A stretch of 64,000 nt of DNA from Alphaproteobacteria bacterium (GCA_018821435.1 JAHJME010000027.1:124001-188000); one strand, 5' to 3'; shown: positions 8,232 through 16,555, numbered from the stretch's first letter. Notes: generated from the sequence alone by a model not told the origin. Made by a program: numbers and translations.

Positions 8232-8343
8232 CGCGAAGTCTCGATTTAGGCCGGAATCCACGCCGGTTGTGTCGGGTACCGGATGGAAGGGTCGACAGTC
8301 CCGCCTCTATCCTCATGACGGGGCGCTATTTCAAGAGACTGCG

Positions 8344-8910
8344 ATGATCAGCGAAGTCCATGGACGCCTGCGTGACGCCACGCGGGTCGATCATGATCGC
8401 CTGGAAGCGCGCATGGACATCCTCGCTCGCATCGTCACGGCTGAAAGCCGTCGCGAGCTGGTGGAGCGTTTCCATGGCCTGCACGCCGAGGCGGAAGCTG
8501 CGCTGGCGCCATCGCTCGCGAGCCTGCCGGGATTGGACTTCGAGACCCGCCGCCGATCGGTGCAACTCGCGGCGGATCTGGCGACGCTGGGTGGCAAGGC
8601 CGTCCCGCCGTCCGACGCCGCCGTGCCGGCCGGCGTCGCCGAGGCGCTAGGCCGGATGTATGTGCTGGAGGGCTCCACCCTGGGTGGGCGGGTGATCCGC
8701 CGTACGGTCGAGGCGCGGGGCGACAGCATGGTGGGGCTGAGTTTCCTCGATCCCTACGGCGACCGCGTGGGTGAACGCTGGCGCGCGTTCCTGGCCGTGC
8801 TGGACGCCCAGGCGCGGACGCCGGACGACGTCGAAGCGATGGTTCGCGGGGCGGTGGCCGGCTTCCACCATGCCGAACGGCGGCTCTGCGATGAGCCCGT
8901 CAATGTCTGA
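8344..8910 (+). CDS. bphO: Biliverdin-producing heme oxygenase
   Basis: 188 residues, all-helical. Opens heme to biliverdin IX-alpha, the chromophore of the adjacent phytochrome. It begins with the family pattern LRDATRVDHDRLEARM, in which the His should be the proximal heme ligand. A distal-helix stretch LGRMYVLEGSTLGGRVI contains the Gly-rich kink typical of heme oxygenases. The stop overlaps the start of bphP, so the two are translationally coupled and made together. It begins 112 bp from the divergent ybaK; no strong SD is evident. Confidence 0.9.
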   Translation: MISEVHGRLRDATRVDHDRLEARMDILARIVTAESRRELVERFHGLHAEAEAALAPSLASLPGLDFETRRRSVQLAADLATLGGKAVPPSDAAVPAGVAEALGRMYVLEGSTLGGRVIRRTVEARGDSMVGLSFLDPYGDRVGERWRAFLAVLDAQARTPDDVEAMVRGAVAGFHHAERRLCDEPVNV

Positions 8911-11041
8911 CGTCCCCTCCGCCGATCCGGACGCCTGCGCTCGCGAACCGATCCACATTCCAGGCGCGATCCAGCCGCATGGCGTGCTGCTGGTCGCCGA
9001 CCGCACGACCCAGGAGATCAGCCACGCCGCCGGCGACGTCGCCGGCCTGCTGGGCCGCCAGGCCTGGATCGGCCGCACCTTGGGCGAGGTGCTGGGCGAC
9101 GAGCTGGCGGACCGCATCGCGCAGGTCACCCAATCCGACGCCGGCGGCAGCTATGCGGGCCACACGGGCAGCCTGGACGTCTCCGCCCATGTGGATGGCG
9201 ACCGCCTGCTGGTGGAGGTGGAGCCCGGTCTCGCCACGGCCCTGCCGGCCACCGCCATCCTGGGCCAGCTCGAGAACGCCGGGGCCGCCTTCGAGCGGGC
9301 GCTGAACCTGAAGGGCCTTTGCGAGCGGGCCGCCATCGAGTTCCGCCGGCTCACTGGCTTCGACCGGGTGATGATCTATCGCTTCCTCGACGCCGACGCC
9401 GGCGCCGTGCTGGCCGAGGACCGGGCCGAGGGCATGCCCTCGTTCCTGAACCACCACTTCCCGGGCTCCGACATCCCGGCCCAGGCCCGTGCGCTCTATG
9501 TCCGCAACCTGGTGCGGGTGATCCCGGACGTGGCTTACGAGCCGGCCCCGCTCGAGCCGGCCTGGACCGGGCCGCCGCTGGACATGAGCGACTGCGCGCT
9601 GCGCTCGGTCTCGCCGGTGCACATGCAGTACCTGCGCAACATGGGCGTCGGCGCCTCGGCCTCGATCTCGGTGGTCAAGGACGGCCTGCTCTGGGGGCTG
9701 ATCGCCTGCCACCACGCCACGCCCAAGCTGATGCCCTTCGACGTCCGCGCGGCGGCGCGCACCTTGGCCGGCGGTCTGGCCCGACAGATCCGGGCCAAGG
9801 AGGACGCCGAGACCTATCGCGAGCGCCTGCGCCTGCGCGGCCTGGAGGACGAGGTCACCTCGCGCTTCACCCGCGCCGGCGGCCTGGACGCCCACCTCGC
9901 CGAAGGCGTGGTGGAACTGCGCCGGATGCTGGACGCCGATGGCGTGGCGATGCTGAGGGCCGGGATCCTGCACATGGACGGCGTCCATCCGCCGGAGACA
10001 CAGGTCCTGGCGATGGCCAGATGGGCGCTGCAGCGCGGGCTGGATCCGGTGGTCACCGACCGGCTGGCCGATGTCTTCCCGGATGCCGAGGCGTTCCAGG
10101 CCCAGGCCAGCGGCCTGCTGTCGCTGGTGGTTTCGGCGGACGAGCCGTTTGTGATCCTCTGGTTCCGCGCCGAGGAGGTCGAGGTGGTCAACTGGGCGGG
10201 CAATCCGCACAAGGCCGTCAACCTGGGCCCCGGTGAAACGCTGACCCCGCGCTCGTCCTTCGAAGCCTGGCGCCAGACCGTGCACGGCCGTTCGCGCCGC
10301 TGGACATTGGCGGAGGTCGACGCCGCGACGCGAGTTCGTGAGACCCTCTTGGAGGCCCGCAGCCATCGCCGCCTCCAGGAACTCAATACCCGGCTCAGCG
10401 AGACGGTCGCCGAGAAGGATGCGCTGCTGGCGCAGAAGGAGATGCTGATCAAGGAGGTGAACCACCGGATCCAGAACAGCCTCCAGCTCGTCTCCAGCTT
10501 CCTGGGGCTTCAGTCGCGGTCCATGGGCGATCCCAAGCTGCACACGGCGTTCGAGGAAGCGCGCCGCCGGCTACAGGCCGTGGCCCTGGTCCACCGCCGG
10601 CTCTACCGCGCCGACCAGATCGAGGTCGTCGACATGGGCCGTTACCTGGAAGAGCTGATCGCCGACATGAACGACTCCCTGGGCGCCGAGTGGGCCGGCA
10701 AGATCAGCGTCGAGGCGAGCCCCGTGCTGGTCCCGACCGACCGTGCGGTCACCCTGGGCCTGGTGGTGACCGAGCTGGTGATCAACGCCAACAAATACGC
10801 CTACGCCGGCAAGCCCGGCGCGATCGAGGTCAGCCTGGAGGAGCATCGCACCGATCTTCGCCTGATCGTCGCTGACCACGGGGAGGGCAAGCACGACGCC
10901 TCCGATGGCTTCGGCGGCCGGATGATGGCCGCGATGGTGAAGCAGCTCCGGGGCGAACTGACCTTCGGCGACAACAAGCCCGGGCTGCGCGCGATCCTCA
11001 CCTGTCCGGCCACCGCGGCGATCCAGCCGGTGGTGGAATAG
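8903..11041 (+). CDS. bphP: Bacteriophytochrome sensor kinase
   Basis: 712 residues. Red/far-red photoreceptor with a PAS-GAF-PHY core and a HisKA_2-type kinase. Cys12 precedes EPIHIPGAIQPHG, the biliverdin-attaching arrangement of bacterial phytochromes. The GAF domain shows FPGSDIPAQAR, SPVHMQYLRNMG and WGLIACHH; the PHY tongue shows PRSSF. The kinase begins KEVNHRIQNSLQLVSSF with phospho-acceptor His521, and the ATPase N-box is ELVINANKYAY. The start could be ATG 8891 or 8903; 8903 overlaps the bphO stop. No response regulator is adjacent, so the partner must be encoded elsewhere. Confidence 0.94.
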   Translation: MSDVPSADPDACAREPIHIPGAIQPHGVLLVADRTTQEISHAAGDVAGLLGRQAWIGRTLGEVLGDELADRIAQVTQSDAGGSYAGHTGSLDVSAHVDGDRLLVEVEPGLATALPATAILGQLENAGAAFERALNLKGLCERAAIEFRRLTGFDRVMIYRFLDADAGAVLAEDRAEGMPSFLNHHFPGSDIPAQARALYVRNLVRVIPDVAYEPAPLEPAWTGPPLDMSDCALRSVSPVHMQYLRNMGVGASASISVVKDGLLWGLIACHHATPKLMPFDVRAAARTLAGGLARQIRAKEDAETYRERLRLRGLEDEVTSRFTRAGGLDAHLAEGVVELRRMLDADGVAMLRAGILHMDGVHPPETQVLAMARWALQRGLDPVVTDRLADVFPDAEAFQAQASGLLSLVVSADEPFVILWFRAEEVEVVNWAGNPHKAVNLGPGETLTPRSSFEAWRQTVHGRSRRWTLAEVDAATRVRETLLEARSHRRLQELNTRLSETVAEKDALLAQKEMLIKEVNHRIQNSLQLVSSFLGLQSRSMGDPKLHTAFEEARRRLQAVALVHRRLYRADQIEVVDMGRYLEELIADMNDSLGAEWAGKISVEASPVLVPTDRAVTLGLVVTELVINANKYAYAGKPGAIEVSLEEHRTDLRLIVADHGEGKHDASDGFGGRMMAAMVKQLRGELTFGDNKPGLRAILTCPATAAIQPVVE

Positions 11042-11063
11042 ACTCGCCGCCGGCAGGGCGCGC

Positions 11064-11471
11064 CTAGGCCGGCCCAACGCCGGGGTAGGCGGGGCGATCG
11101 TCGTCGATGGGACACCAGGACGCCTGCGAGGCCGCCTGGATGTGGAAGCCCACCTCCAACCCGCTGTCGTCGTCCAGGCTTCCGACCCGCAGGCGCAGGA
11201 CGTCCGGCGCCTCGTCGCGCTGGCTGAAGATCGGGCTGCCGCAGTCGCCGCAGAACACGCGACGTTTGCCGGGAGACGCGCGGTATTCGCGCAACGCGTC
11301 GTGGCCCTGCGTCATCCGGAACGCGTCCGCCGACACGGGGATGTTCGCGCCGAACGCCGATCCCTGCGCCTTGCGGCACTGTCGACAATGGCAGAGTTGG
11401 ATCGGCGACAACGGCTCATCGACCGCGTAGCGCGCGGCGCCGCAGAGACAGCCTCCGACGCGGGTCGCCAT
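11064..11471 (-). CDS. GFA/CENP-V family zinc protein
   Basis: 135 residues with the zinc pattern of the glutathione-dependent formaldehyde-activating (GFA)/CENP-V fold: CLCGAARY, CHCRQCRKAQGSAFG, and FCGDCGSPIFS. Most family members have no proven formaldehyde role, so it is called only by fold. The ATG lies 2 bases after the ilvB stop (TGAGATG), so it should be translated from the ilvB transcript and share its attenuation control. It is convergent with bphP. Confidence 0.85.
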   Translation of the reverse strand: MATRVGGCLCGAARYAVDEPLSPIQLCHCRQCRKAQGSAFGANIPVSADAFRMTQGHDALREYRASPGKRRVFCGDCGSPIFSQRDEAPDVLRLRVGSLDDDSGLEVGFHIQAASQASWCPIDDDRPAYPGVGPA

Positions 11472-11472
11472 C

Positions 11473-13263
11473 TCAGACCAGCCGCTTGCCCGCCTCGTCG
11501 ATGATCGAGCCCAGGTCGCGGGTTTCCTCGGCCATGATCATCTCGTTGTGCGCCTTGCCGCTGGGGATCATCGGGAAGCAGTTCTCTTCCTTGGTGACCC
11601 GGCAGTCGAACAGCACCGGCTTCTTCACCGCGATCATCTCGCGGATCTTGTCGTCCAGCTCGTCCGGATGCTCGGCGCGGAAGCCGACGCCGCCATAGGC
11701 CTCTGCCAGCTTCACGAAGTCGGGCAGGCTGGACGAATACGAGTGCGAATAGCGCTCGCCATGCAGCAGTTGCTGCCACTGGCGGACCATGCCCATCCAC
11801 TCGTTGTTGAGGATGAAGATCTTGATCGGCAGGCCGTACTGCACGGCCGTCGACATCTCCTGCATGGTCATCTGCACGCTGGCGTCGCCGCCGATGTCGA
11901 TGACCAGGCTGTCCGGGTGCGCCATCTGCACGCCGACGGCGGCGGGCAGGCCATAACCCATGGTGCCCAGGCCGCCCGAGGTCATCCAGCGGTTCGGCTG
12001 CTCGAACTTGTAGAACTGGGCCGCCCACATCTGGTGCTGGCCGACCTCGGTGGTGATGTAGGTGTCGTGGTCCTTGGTCAGTTCGTACAGCCGCTGGATG
12101 GCGTGCTGCGGCTTGATCAGCTTCGCATCCGGCGCGTAGCCGAAGGAGTTGCGGGCCCGCCAGCCGTCGATCTGGGTCCACCAGGTCTTCATGGCCGCCG
12201 CGTCGGTCGAAAGGTTCCGCTGCTTCCAGGCGGCGATCATGTCGGCCAGCACGTTGCCCGCGTCGCCGACGATGCCGATGTCGGCGCGGACGTTCTTGCC
12301 GATGGAGCTGGCGTCCACGTCGATGTGGATCTTCTTCGAGGTCGGCGCGAAGGCGTCCAGCCGGCCGGTCACCCGGTCGTCGAAGCGCGCGCCGATGGCC
12401 ACCATCACGTCGCAGTCGTGCATGGCGTTGTTGGCCTCGAACGAGCCGTGCATGCCCAGCATGCCCAGCCACTTCGGATCCGACGCCGGGAACGCCCCCA
12501 GGCCCATCAGCGTCGAGGTGACGGGCGCGCCGGTCAGTTCGGCAAACTCGCGCAGCAGCTCGGCTGCCTTCGGGCCGGCGTTGATGACGCCACCGCCGGT
12601 GTAGAGGATCGGCTTCTTGGCCTTGGCGATCATGGCGATCGCCTCGGCGATCTTGCCGGCGTCGCCCTTCACCCGGGGATTGTAGTTGTGGGCGTGCTTC
12701 ACCTCGGTGGGGCCTTGGTAGACCCCCTTGCCGAACTGCACGTCCTTGGGGATGTCGATGACCACGGGGCCGGGACGGCCCGAGGTGGCGATATGGAACG
12801 CCTCGTGCAGGATGCGCGGCAGGTCGGCCACGTCCTTCACCAGGTAGTTGTGCTTGGTGCAGGGCCGGGTGATCCCGATCGTGTCGCATTCCTGGAACGC
12901 GTCGGTGCCGATCAGATGGGTGGCGACCTGGCCCGTGATCACGATCATCGGGATCGAGTCCATCAGCGCATCGACGATGCCGGTGACGGCGTTGGTGGCG
13001 CCGGGACCCGAGGTGACAAGGACCACGCCGCACTTGCCGGTCGAGCGCGCGTAGCCCTCGGCCGCATGGGTCGCGCCCTGTTCGTGGCGGACCAGCACGT
13101 GCTGCAGGCGCGGCTCGTTGAACAGCGCGTCATAGATCGGCAACACCGCGCCGCCCGGATAGCCGAACAGCACATCGACGCCCTGATCGATAAGGGCGCG
13201 AACCACCATCTCGGCGCCGGAGATGGTGTCCAGTTGGGCTTCGATCGTCTGATGGGCGGTCAT
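11473..13263 (-). CDS. ilvB: Acetolactate synthase large (catalytic) subunit
   Basis: 596 residues, family length. Thiamine-diphosphate enzyme condensing pyruvate to acetolactate, or with 2-oxobutyrate to acetohydroxybutyrate. The catalytic Glu lies in VRHEQGATHAAEGYAR; the ThDP/Mg motif runs from GGDASVQM to NNEWMG; a central FAD-type domain is present. ATG at 13263 follows an attenuation leader (leader peptide 13386-13351, terminator 13309-13288). An upstream in-frame ATG at 13341 would read through the terminator stem and is rejected. Its usual partner ilvH is about 8.8 kb downstream at 2081-2629; a GFA-type gene occupies its place. Confidence 0.96.
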   Translation of the reverse strand: MTAHQTIEAQLDTISGAEMVVRALIDQGVDVLFGYPGGAVLPIYDALFNEPRLQHVLVRHEQGATHAAEGYARSTGKCGVVLVTSGPGATNAVTGIVDALMDSIPMIVITGQVATHLIGTDAFQECDTIGITRPCTKHNYLVKDVADLPRILHEAFHIATSGRPGPVVIDIPKDVQFGKGVYQGPTEVKHAHNYNPRVKGDAGKIAEAIAMIAKAKKPILYTGGGVINAGPKAAELLREFAELTGAPVTSTLMGLGAFPASDPKWLGMLGMHGSFEANNAMHDCDVMVAIGARFDDRVTGRLDAFAPTSKKIHIDVDASSIGKNVRADIGIVGDAGNVLADMIAAWKQRNLSTDAAAMKTWWTQIDGWRARNSFGYAPDAKLIKPQHAIQRLYELTKDHDTYITTEVGQHQMWAAQFYKFEQPNRWMTSGGLGTMGYGLPAAVGVQMAHPDSLVIDIGGDASVQMTMQEMSTAVQYGLPIKIFILNNEWMGMVRQWQQLLHGERYSHSYSSSLPDFVKLAEAYGGVGFRAEHPDELDDKIREMIAVKKPVLFDCRVTKEENCFPMIPSGKAHNEMIMAEETRDLGSIIDEAGKRLV

Positions 13264-13287
13264 GAGGGCGGCTCTGGTTTGGGCAAT

Positions 13288-13309
13288 AAAAAAGGCCCGC
13301 TGGGGGCCT
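13288..13309 (-). terminator. ilvB leader attenuator terminator
   Basis: On the minus strand AGGCCC (13309-13304), a 5-nt loop and GGGCCT (13298-13293) are followed by six T (13293-13288). It lies 25 nt upstream of the ilvB ATG and downstream of a branched-chain leader peptide: the layout of an attenuator. Confidence 0.82.
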
Positions 13310-13330
13310 GGTGCAAGCGACCGATCGGTC

Positions 13331-13346
13331 CTGACATTCAAGTCAG
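13331..13346 (-). promoter_or_regulatory. Intermediate leader hairpin of ilvB
   Basis: CTGAC/GTCAG arms (13331-13335/13342-13346) form a small stem between the leader-peptide stop and the terminator. Next to it is the 12-nt palindrome GACCGATCGGTC (13319-13330). They are candidate pause or antiterminator elements; the exact alternative folding was not computed. Confidence 0.45.
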
Positions 13347-13350
13347 TCCG

Positions 13351-13386
13351 CTACGGCCGCCCTACGAGTACAAGAATGTTGCGCAC
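13351..13386 (-). CDS. ilvB leader peptide (MRNILVLVGRP)
   Basis: GTG start at 13386, 11 codons, TAG at 13353-13351. Codons 4-8 are ATT CTT GTA CTC GTA: Ile-Leu-Val-Leu-Val, all three end products of the pathway. A GCGGGA ribosome site lies about 7 nt upstream. Ribosome stalling there should favour an antiterminator and let RNA polymerase pass the terminator at 13309-13288. Too short for usual gene callers. Confidence 0.82.
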   Translation of the reverse strand: MRNILVLVGRP

Positions 13387-13431
13387 GAGATTTCCCGCGA
13401 AAGATACGAAACGGGATGTCGCATGCCGGGC

Positions 13432-14361
13432 TCAGGGCGTCAAGGCGGGTTCCAGGGCAAGAAGTTGCCGCCATTGGTCGCGGGGCTCGGCGGCGTCGAG
13501 GCGGGGCCAGTCGCTCATCTGCCCTCGCATCCAGGTCATCTGCCGCTTCGCATAGCGCCGCGTCTCCTGCTGGGCGGCGGCGATCGCCTGGGCCAGGCCG
13601 GTCTCGCCGCGCAGGTGAGCGGACAGCTCCCGGACGCCGACAGCCTTCATGGCGGGCAGGGTCGGGTCCAGCTTGCGCGCCATCAGCGCGGCCACCTCGT
13701 CCAGCGCGCCGTCGGCGATCATGCCGTCCAGCCGGGCGTCGCACCGCGCGTAGAGCGCCGCGCGCGGCGGCTCCAGGGCCACGGCCGTCCACGACCCGGC
13801 GGGCAGGGCGCCCGACGCCGAGGCCTGGTGGTCGGTCAGCGAGGTCCCGGTGGCGGCGAAGACCTCCCAGGCCCGCGCCAGCCGCTGCCGGTCGCCCGCC
13901 GCGATCCGCGCGGCGGCGGCCGGATCGATCTCGGCCAGCCGGGCGCGGAACGCCCCCTCGCCCAAGTCGTCGAAGTCCGTGGCCGCCACGCGGCGGACCT
14001 CGGCGGGCACCTGCGGGATCTCGGCCAGGCCCTTGGTCAGCGCGCTGAAGTAGAGCCCCGTGCCGCCCACCACGATGGCGTCGCGGCCGCGTGCGCCGAT
14101 CTCGACGATGACGTCGGAGGCGGCGCGCAGCCAGCGGCCCACCGACCAGCCGTCGGCGGCGTCGACGGTTCCGAACAGGTGATGCGGCGCGGCCGCCAGC
14201 TCCTCTGGCCCCGGTCCCGCGCTCAGAACCTGAAGGCCGGCGTAGAGCTGCATGGAGTCGGCGTTGACGATCTCGCCCCCCGTCGCCCGGGCCAGGCGTT
14301 GCCCGAGCGCGGACTTGCCGCTTGCGGTCGGTCCGGCGATCAGCCAGATGCGGCCCGTCAT
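13432..14361 (-). CDS. miaA: tRNA dimethylallyltransferase
   Basis: 309 residues. Adds a dimethylallyl group to A37 of tRNAs reading UNN codons. The P-loop [11 protein letters not shown] (10-20) is followed by [13 protein letters not shown] (substrate/Mg region), [29 protein letters not shown], and the C-terminal [17 protein letters not shown] that contacts tRNA. The start codon shares CATG with the divergent serB start (14359-14362), so neither gene has a private 5' leader. It ends about 45 nt before the ilvB leader-peptide start and reads toward ilvB on the same strand. Confidence 0.95.
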   Translation of the reverse strand: MTGRIWLIAGPTASGKSALGQRLARATGGEIVNADSMQLYAGLQVLSAGPGPEELAAAPHHLFGTVDAADGWSVGRWLRAASDVIVEIGARGRDAIVVGGTGLYFSALTKGLAEIPQVPAEVRRVAATDFDDLGEGAFRARLAEIDPAAAARIAAGDRQRLARAWEVFAATGTSLTDHQASASGALPAGSWTAVALEPPRAALYARCDARLDGMIADGALDEVAALMARKLDPTLPAMKAVGVRELSAHLRGETGLAQAIAAAQQETRRYAKRQMTWMRGQMSDWPRLDAAEPRDQWRQLLALEPALTP

Positions 14362-15256
14362 GGAACTCGTCCTCACCCTCGTCGCGCCCCCCAACGCCGG
14401 CGCGTTCTCGCTCAATCTACGCGAAGTGTTCGCCAGCGTCGGCGCGCGGGGCAAGGATTCTCGCAAGATCGACGCCGGCGACAGCGCCGTCACCGACGTG
14501 GTCCTGGAGGCCGACGACCTGGGCGCCGTGCGCGCGGCGCTGCAGGCGCCCTTGGCCGACCAGCCGCTGGACTGGTGCCTCCAGCCGCTCGAGGGTCGCC
14601 GCAAGCGCCTGCTGATCGCCGACATGGATTCCACGATCATCAACGTCGAGTGCATCGACGAACTGGCCGACTTCGCGGGCGTGAAGGACAAGGTGTCAGA
14701 GATCACCGAGCGGGCCATGCGCGGCGAGTTCGACTTCGAGGCGGCCCTGCGCGAGCGGGTCGCCATGCTGAAGGGCCTGCCGGTGGTCGACCTGCAGCGC
14801 GCCTACGACGAGCGGGTGCGGCTGAACCCCGGCGCCCGCACGCTGGTCCGCACCATGACCGCCAATGGCGCCAAGGCCTTCCTGGTCTCGGGCGGCTTCA
14901 CCTTCTTCACCAGCCGTGTCGCCCAGGCCGCGGGCTTCGACGCCAACCGCGCCAACACCCTGATCGAGGCCGGCGACGTCCTGGCCGGGACGGTGGGGAT
15001 GCCGATCCTGGGGCGCGAAGCCAAGCTGGCGGCGCTGAAGGAAGAGGCGGCCAACCTCGGCGTTCCGCTTTCGGCGACGCTTGCAGTCGGCGACGGCGCC
15101 AACGACCTGGCGATGATCGGAGCCGCGGGCCTGGGCGTGGCCTATCGCGCCAAGCCGATCGTGGCGGCCCAGGCCGACGCCAAGGTCGACCACGCCGACC
15201 TCACCGCGCTGCTCTATTTCCAGGGCTACGCCCAAGCCGAGTTCGTGACCGACTGA
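14360..15256 (+). CDS. serB: Phosphoserine phosphatase
   Basis: 298 residues. Last step of serine synthesis, dephosphorylating O-phosphoserine. An N-terminal ACT-like half (about 1-80) precedes a HAD domain: nucleophile motif DMDST (88-92), ECIDELA, SGGF with the phosphate-binding Ser, the distal Lys in EAKLAAL, and [13 protein letters not shown] at 14360 overlaps the miaA start on the opposite strand, so the mRNA is either leaderless or starts inside miaA. It is translationally coupled to the following HAD gene (TGATG). Confidence 0.95.
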   Translation: MELVLTLVAPPNAGAFSLNLREVFASVGARGKDSRKIDAGDSAVTDVVLEADDLGAVRAALQAPLADQPLDWCLQPLEGRRKRLLIADMDSTIINVECIDELADFAGVKDKVSEITERAMRGEFDFEAALRERVAMLKGLPVVDLQRAYDERVRLNPGARTLVRTMTANGAKAFLVSGGFTFFTSRVAQAAGFDANRANTLIEAGDVLAGTVGMPILGREAKLAALKEEAANLGVPLSATLAVGDGANDLAMIGAAGLGVAYRAKPIVAAQADAKVDHADLTALLYFQGYAQAEFVTD

Positions 15257-15927
15257 TGCCGCTGCCCCGCCCCGTCAAAGCCGTCGTGTTCGATATGGAT
15301 GGCCTGCTCGTCGACACCGAGACCGTCGTGTTCCGCGCCATGACGCGCGCGGCGGGCGGCATCGGCGGGGAAATGCCCTTCGCCACCTTCCAGCGGATGG
15401 TGGGTCTGCAACACGCGCACAGCGACCCGATCCTGATCGAGCACTTCGGCGCGGGCTTTGATCTCGACGCCTGGCAGACCGTGGTCAGCGCCCACTTCCG
15501 CGAAGAGCTGTCCGGCGCCGGTATCGCGCTGAAGGCCGGGGTGGTGGAGATCCTGGATCGCCTGGACGAACTGGGCCTGCCCCGCGCCATCGCCACCTCG
15601 TCGGGCCTGGAGAGCGTCCGCGCGAGCCTGGGACCGCACAGCCTGATCGACCGCTTCCACGCCCTGATCACCCGCGACGTCCAGACGAGAGGCAAGCCCC
15701 ACCCGGAGCCGTTCCTCAAGGCCGCCGAGGCCCTGGGCGTGGACCCGGCCGACTGCCTGGCCCTGGAGGACAGCCACAACGGCGTCCGCTCGGCCTCCGC
15801 CGCCGGTATGATGACGGTGATGGTCCCCGACATGCTGGATCCCACCGAGGAGATGGAGACGCTGTGCGTCCGCATCGCCCGGGACCTGCACGAGGTGCGC
15901 GGCTGGCTGGACGCCCAACCCGCCTGA
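15256..15927 (+). CDS. HAD-family phosphatase/phosphomutase-like protein
   Basis: 223 residues. HAD superfamily with the helical cap of the beta-phosphoglucomutase/phosphoglycolate-phosphatase group. Motif I is FDMDGLLVDTE, motif II IATSS, the motif III Lys lies in TRGKPHPEPF, and motif IV is LEDSHNG. The substrate cannot be set from sequence; small sugar phosphates are usual. The start overlaps the serB stop by one base, so it is in the same operon and could be a housekeeping phosphatase made with SerB. A hairpin follows its stop. Confidence 0.85.
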   Translation: MPLPRPVKAVVFDMDGLLVDTETVVFRAMTRAAGGIGGEMPFATFQRMVGLQHAHSDPILIEHFGAGFDLDAWQTVVSAHFREELSGAGIALKAGVVEILDRLDELGLPRAIATSSGLESVRASLGPHSLIDRFHALITRDVQTRGKPHPEPFLKAAEALGVDPADCLALEDSHNGVRSASAAGMMTVMVPDMLDPTEEMETLCVRIARDLHEVRGWLDAQPA

Positions 15928-15930
15928 TCC

Positions 15931-15973
15931 AAAAAATCCCCTCCTCCCGGCCGGGGGGCTGAGGGAGGAGGGG
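15931..15973 (-). terminator. Terminator of the UrcA-family gene
   Basis: CCCCTCCTCCC (15938-15948) and GGGAGGAGGGG (15963-15973) form an 11-bp stem. On the minus strand it is followed by a T run (15936-15931), so it terminates the gene at 15980-16330. The stem may also slow plus-strand transcription from serB-HAD. Confidence 0.8.
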
Positions 15974-15979
15974 CGTCAG

Positions 15980-16330
15980 TCACCGGAACCGCGGGCTTGG
16001 GAGCTGTGCGGCCGGTTCTGCGGAGAGCCATGCGGCGTAGGCCAGGGTCAGCTTGGGGGCCTTGAGTCGTTCGATCGCGGCGTCCATCGCCATGCGCCGG
16101 CAACGCCATTCCATCGCCTCGGCGCGCGGCAGGGCCTGAGAGCGGGGCACAGCGCACATTTCGCGGGTCACGCCCTTCAGGCGCTGCAACATCCTGGCCG
16201 CGCCGGTGTCCGTGCCGAGGTCCAGGTCGCCGATGGTCACCCGGCCCATCATCAGTTCACGCTTGGGCGCGGCGTCCGCGGACGTGGCGATCAGGGCGGC
16301 GGCGAGCAGGAGCAGGGAAGCGCGGAGCAT
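15980..16330 (-). CDS. UrcA family exported protein
   Basis: 116 residues. Signal peptide about 1-20 (hydrophobic core LLLLAAALIA, cut after ADA), then the UrcA pattern: VTIGDLDLGTDTGAARMLQRLKGVTREMC, a second Cys later (WRCRRM), and an Ala/Leu-rich end. UrcA proteins are small periplasmic proteins of unknown function, frequent in Caulobacterales and Sphingomonadales. The upstream region holds TTGACT (16386-16381, minus) as a likely -35, with TACAnnTGTA-type operators immediately downstream. Control by a CopY/BlaI-like repressor is inferred; none is encoded nearby. Confidence 0.8.
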   Translation of the reverse strand: MLRASLLLLAAALIATSADAAPKRELMMGRVTIGDLDLGTDTGAARMLQRLKGVTREMCAVPRSQALPRAEAMEWRCRRMAMDAAIERLKAPKLTLAYAAWLSAEPAAQLPSPRFR

Positions 16331-16345
16331 GGGCGACCTCGTTCG

Positions 16346-16373
16346 TTACATCTGTAAATTACTACAGACGTAA
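16346..16373 (-). promoter_or_regulatory. Tandem CopY/BlaI-like operators over the urcA-family promoter
   Basis: TTACATCTGTAA (16346-16357) is a perfect dyad TTACA-NN-TGTAA. CTACAGACGTAA (16362-16373) is a degenerate second copy. The pair also forms a longer dyad (11-bp arms with one mismatch, 6-bp spacer). TACAnnTGTA is the known CopY/BlaI operator form. The sites lie just downstream of a TTGACT -35 (16386-16381), where a bound repressor would block initiation. Confidence 0.6.
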
Positions 16374-16403
16374 TAAACTGAGTCAAGTCGCCAACACGCA
16401 GTG

Positions 16404-16541
16404 TCATCCCGGTTTCGTGGCAGCGAAGACCGGGACCCTGATCTGTTGCAGAGGGGGTTCGAGCAAAGCGTCGCCGACGCGTGCGGCCTCCACCTCATCA
16501 TGCGGGGTCCCGGTCTTCCGCCAGGCGGAAACCGGGACGAC
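16404..16541. repeat. Inverted pair of REP-like palindromes
   Basis: Unit 1 (16404-16438) starts TCATCCCGGTTT and ends GAAGACCGGGACCC. Unit 2 (16505-16541) is its inverted copy; GAAGACCGGGACCC (16425-16438) and GGGTCCCGGTCTTC (16505-16518) match perfectly. Each unit is itself a hairpin. The layout resembles a REP doublet between the urcA-family and hflC genes. The 66 bases between the units contain no recognisable gene. Confidence 0.65.
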
Positions 16542-16555
16542 CCGCGAGGTGCGAG

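Noticed and set aside
11548..15927. A 1459-codon plus-strand open frame
   Set aside because: It runs antisense through ilvB and miaA and across serB in another frame, with low-complexity His/Arg/Gly-rich translation. Only its last 223 codons (the HAD gene) are real.
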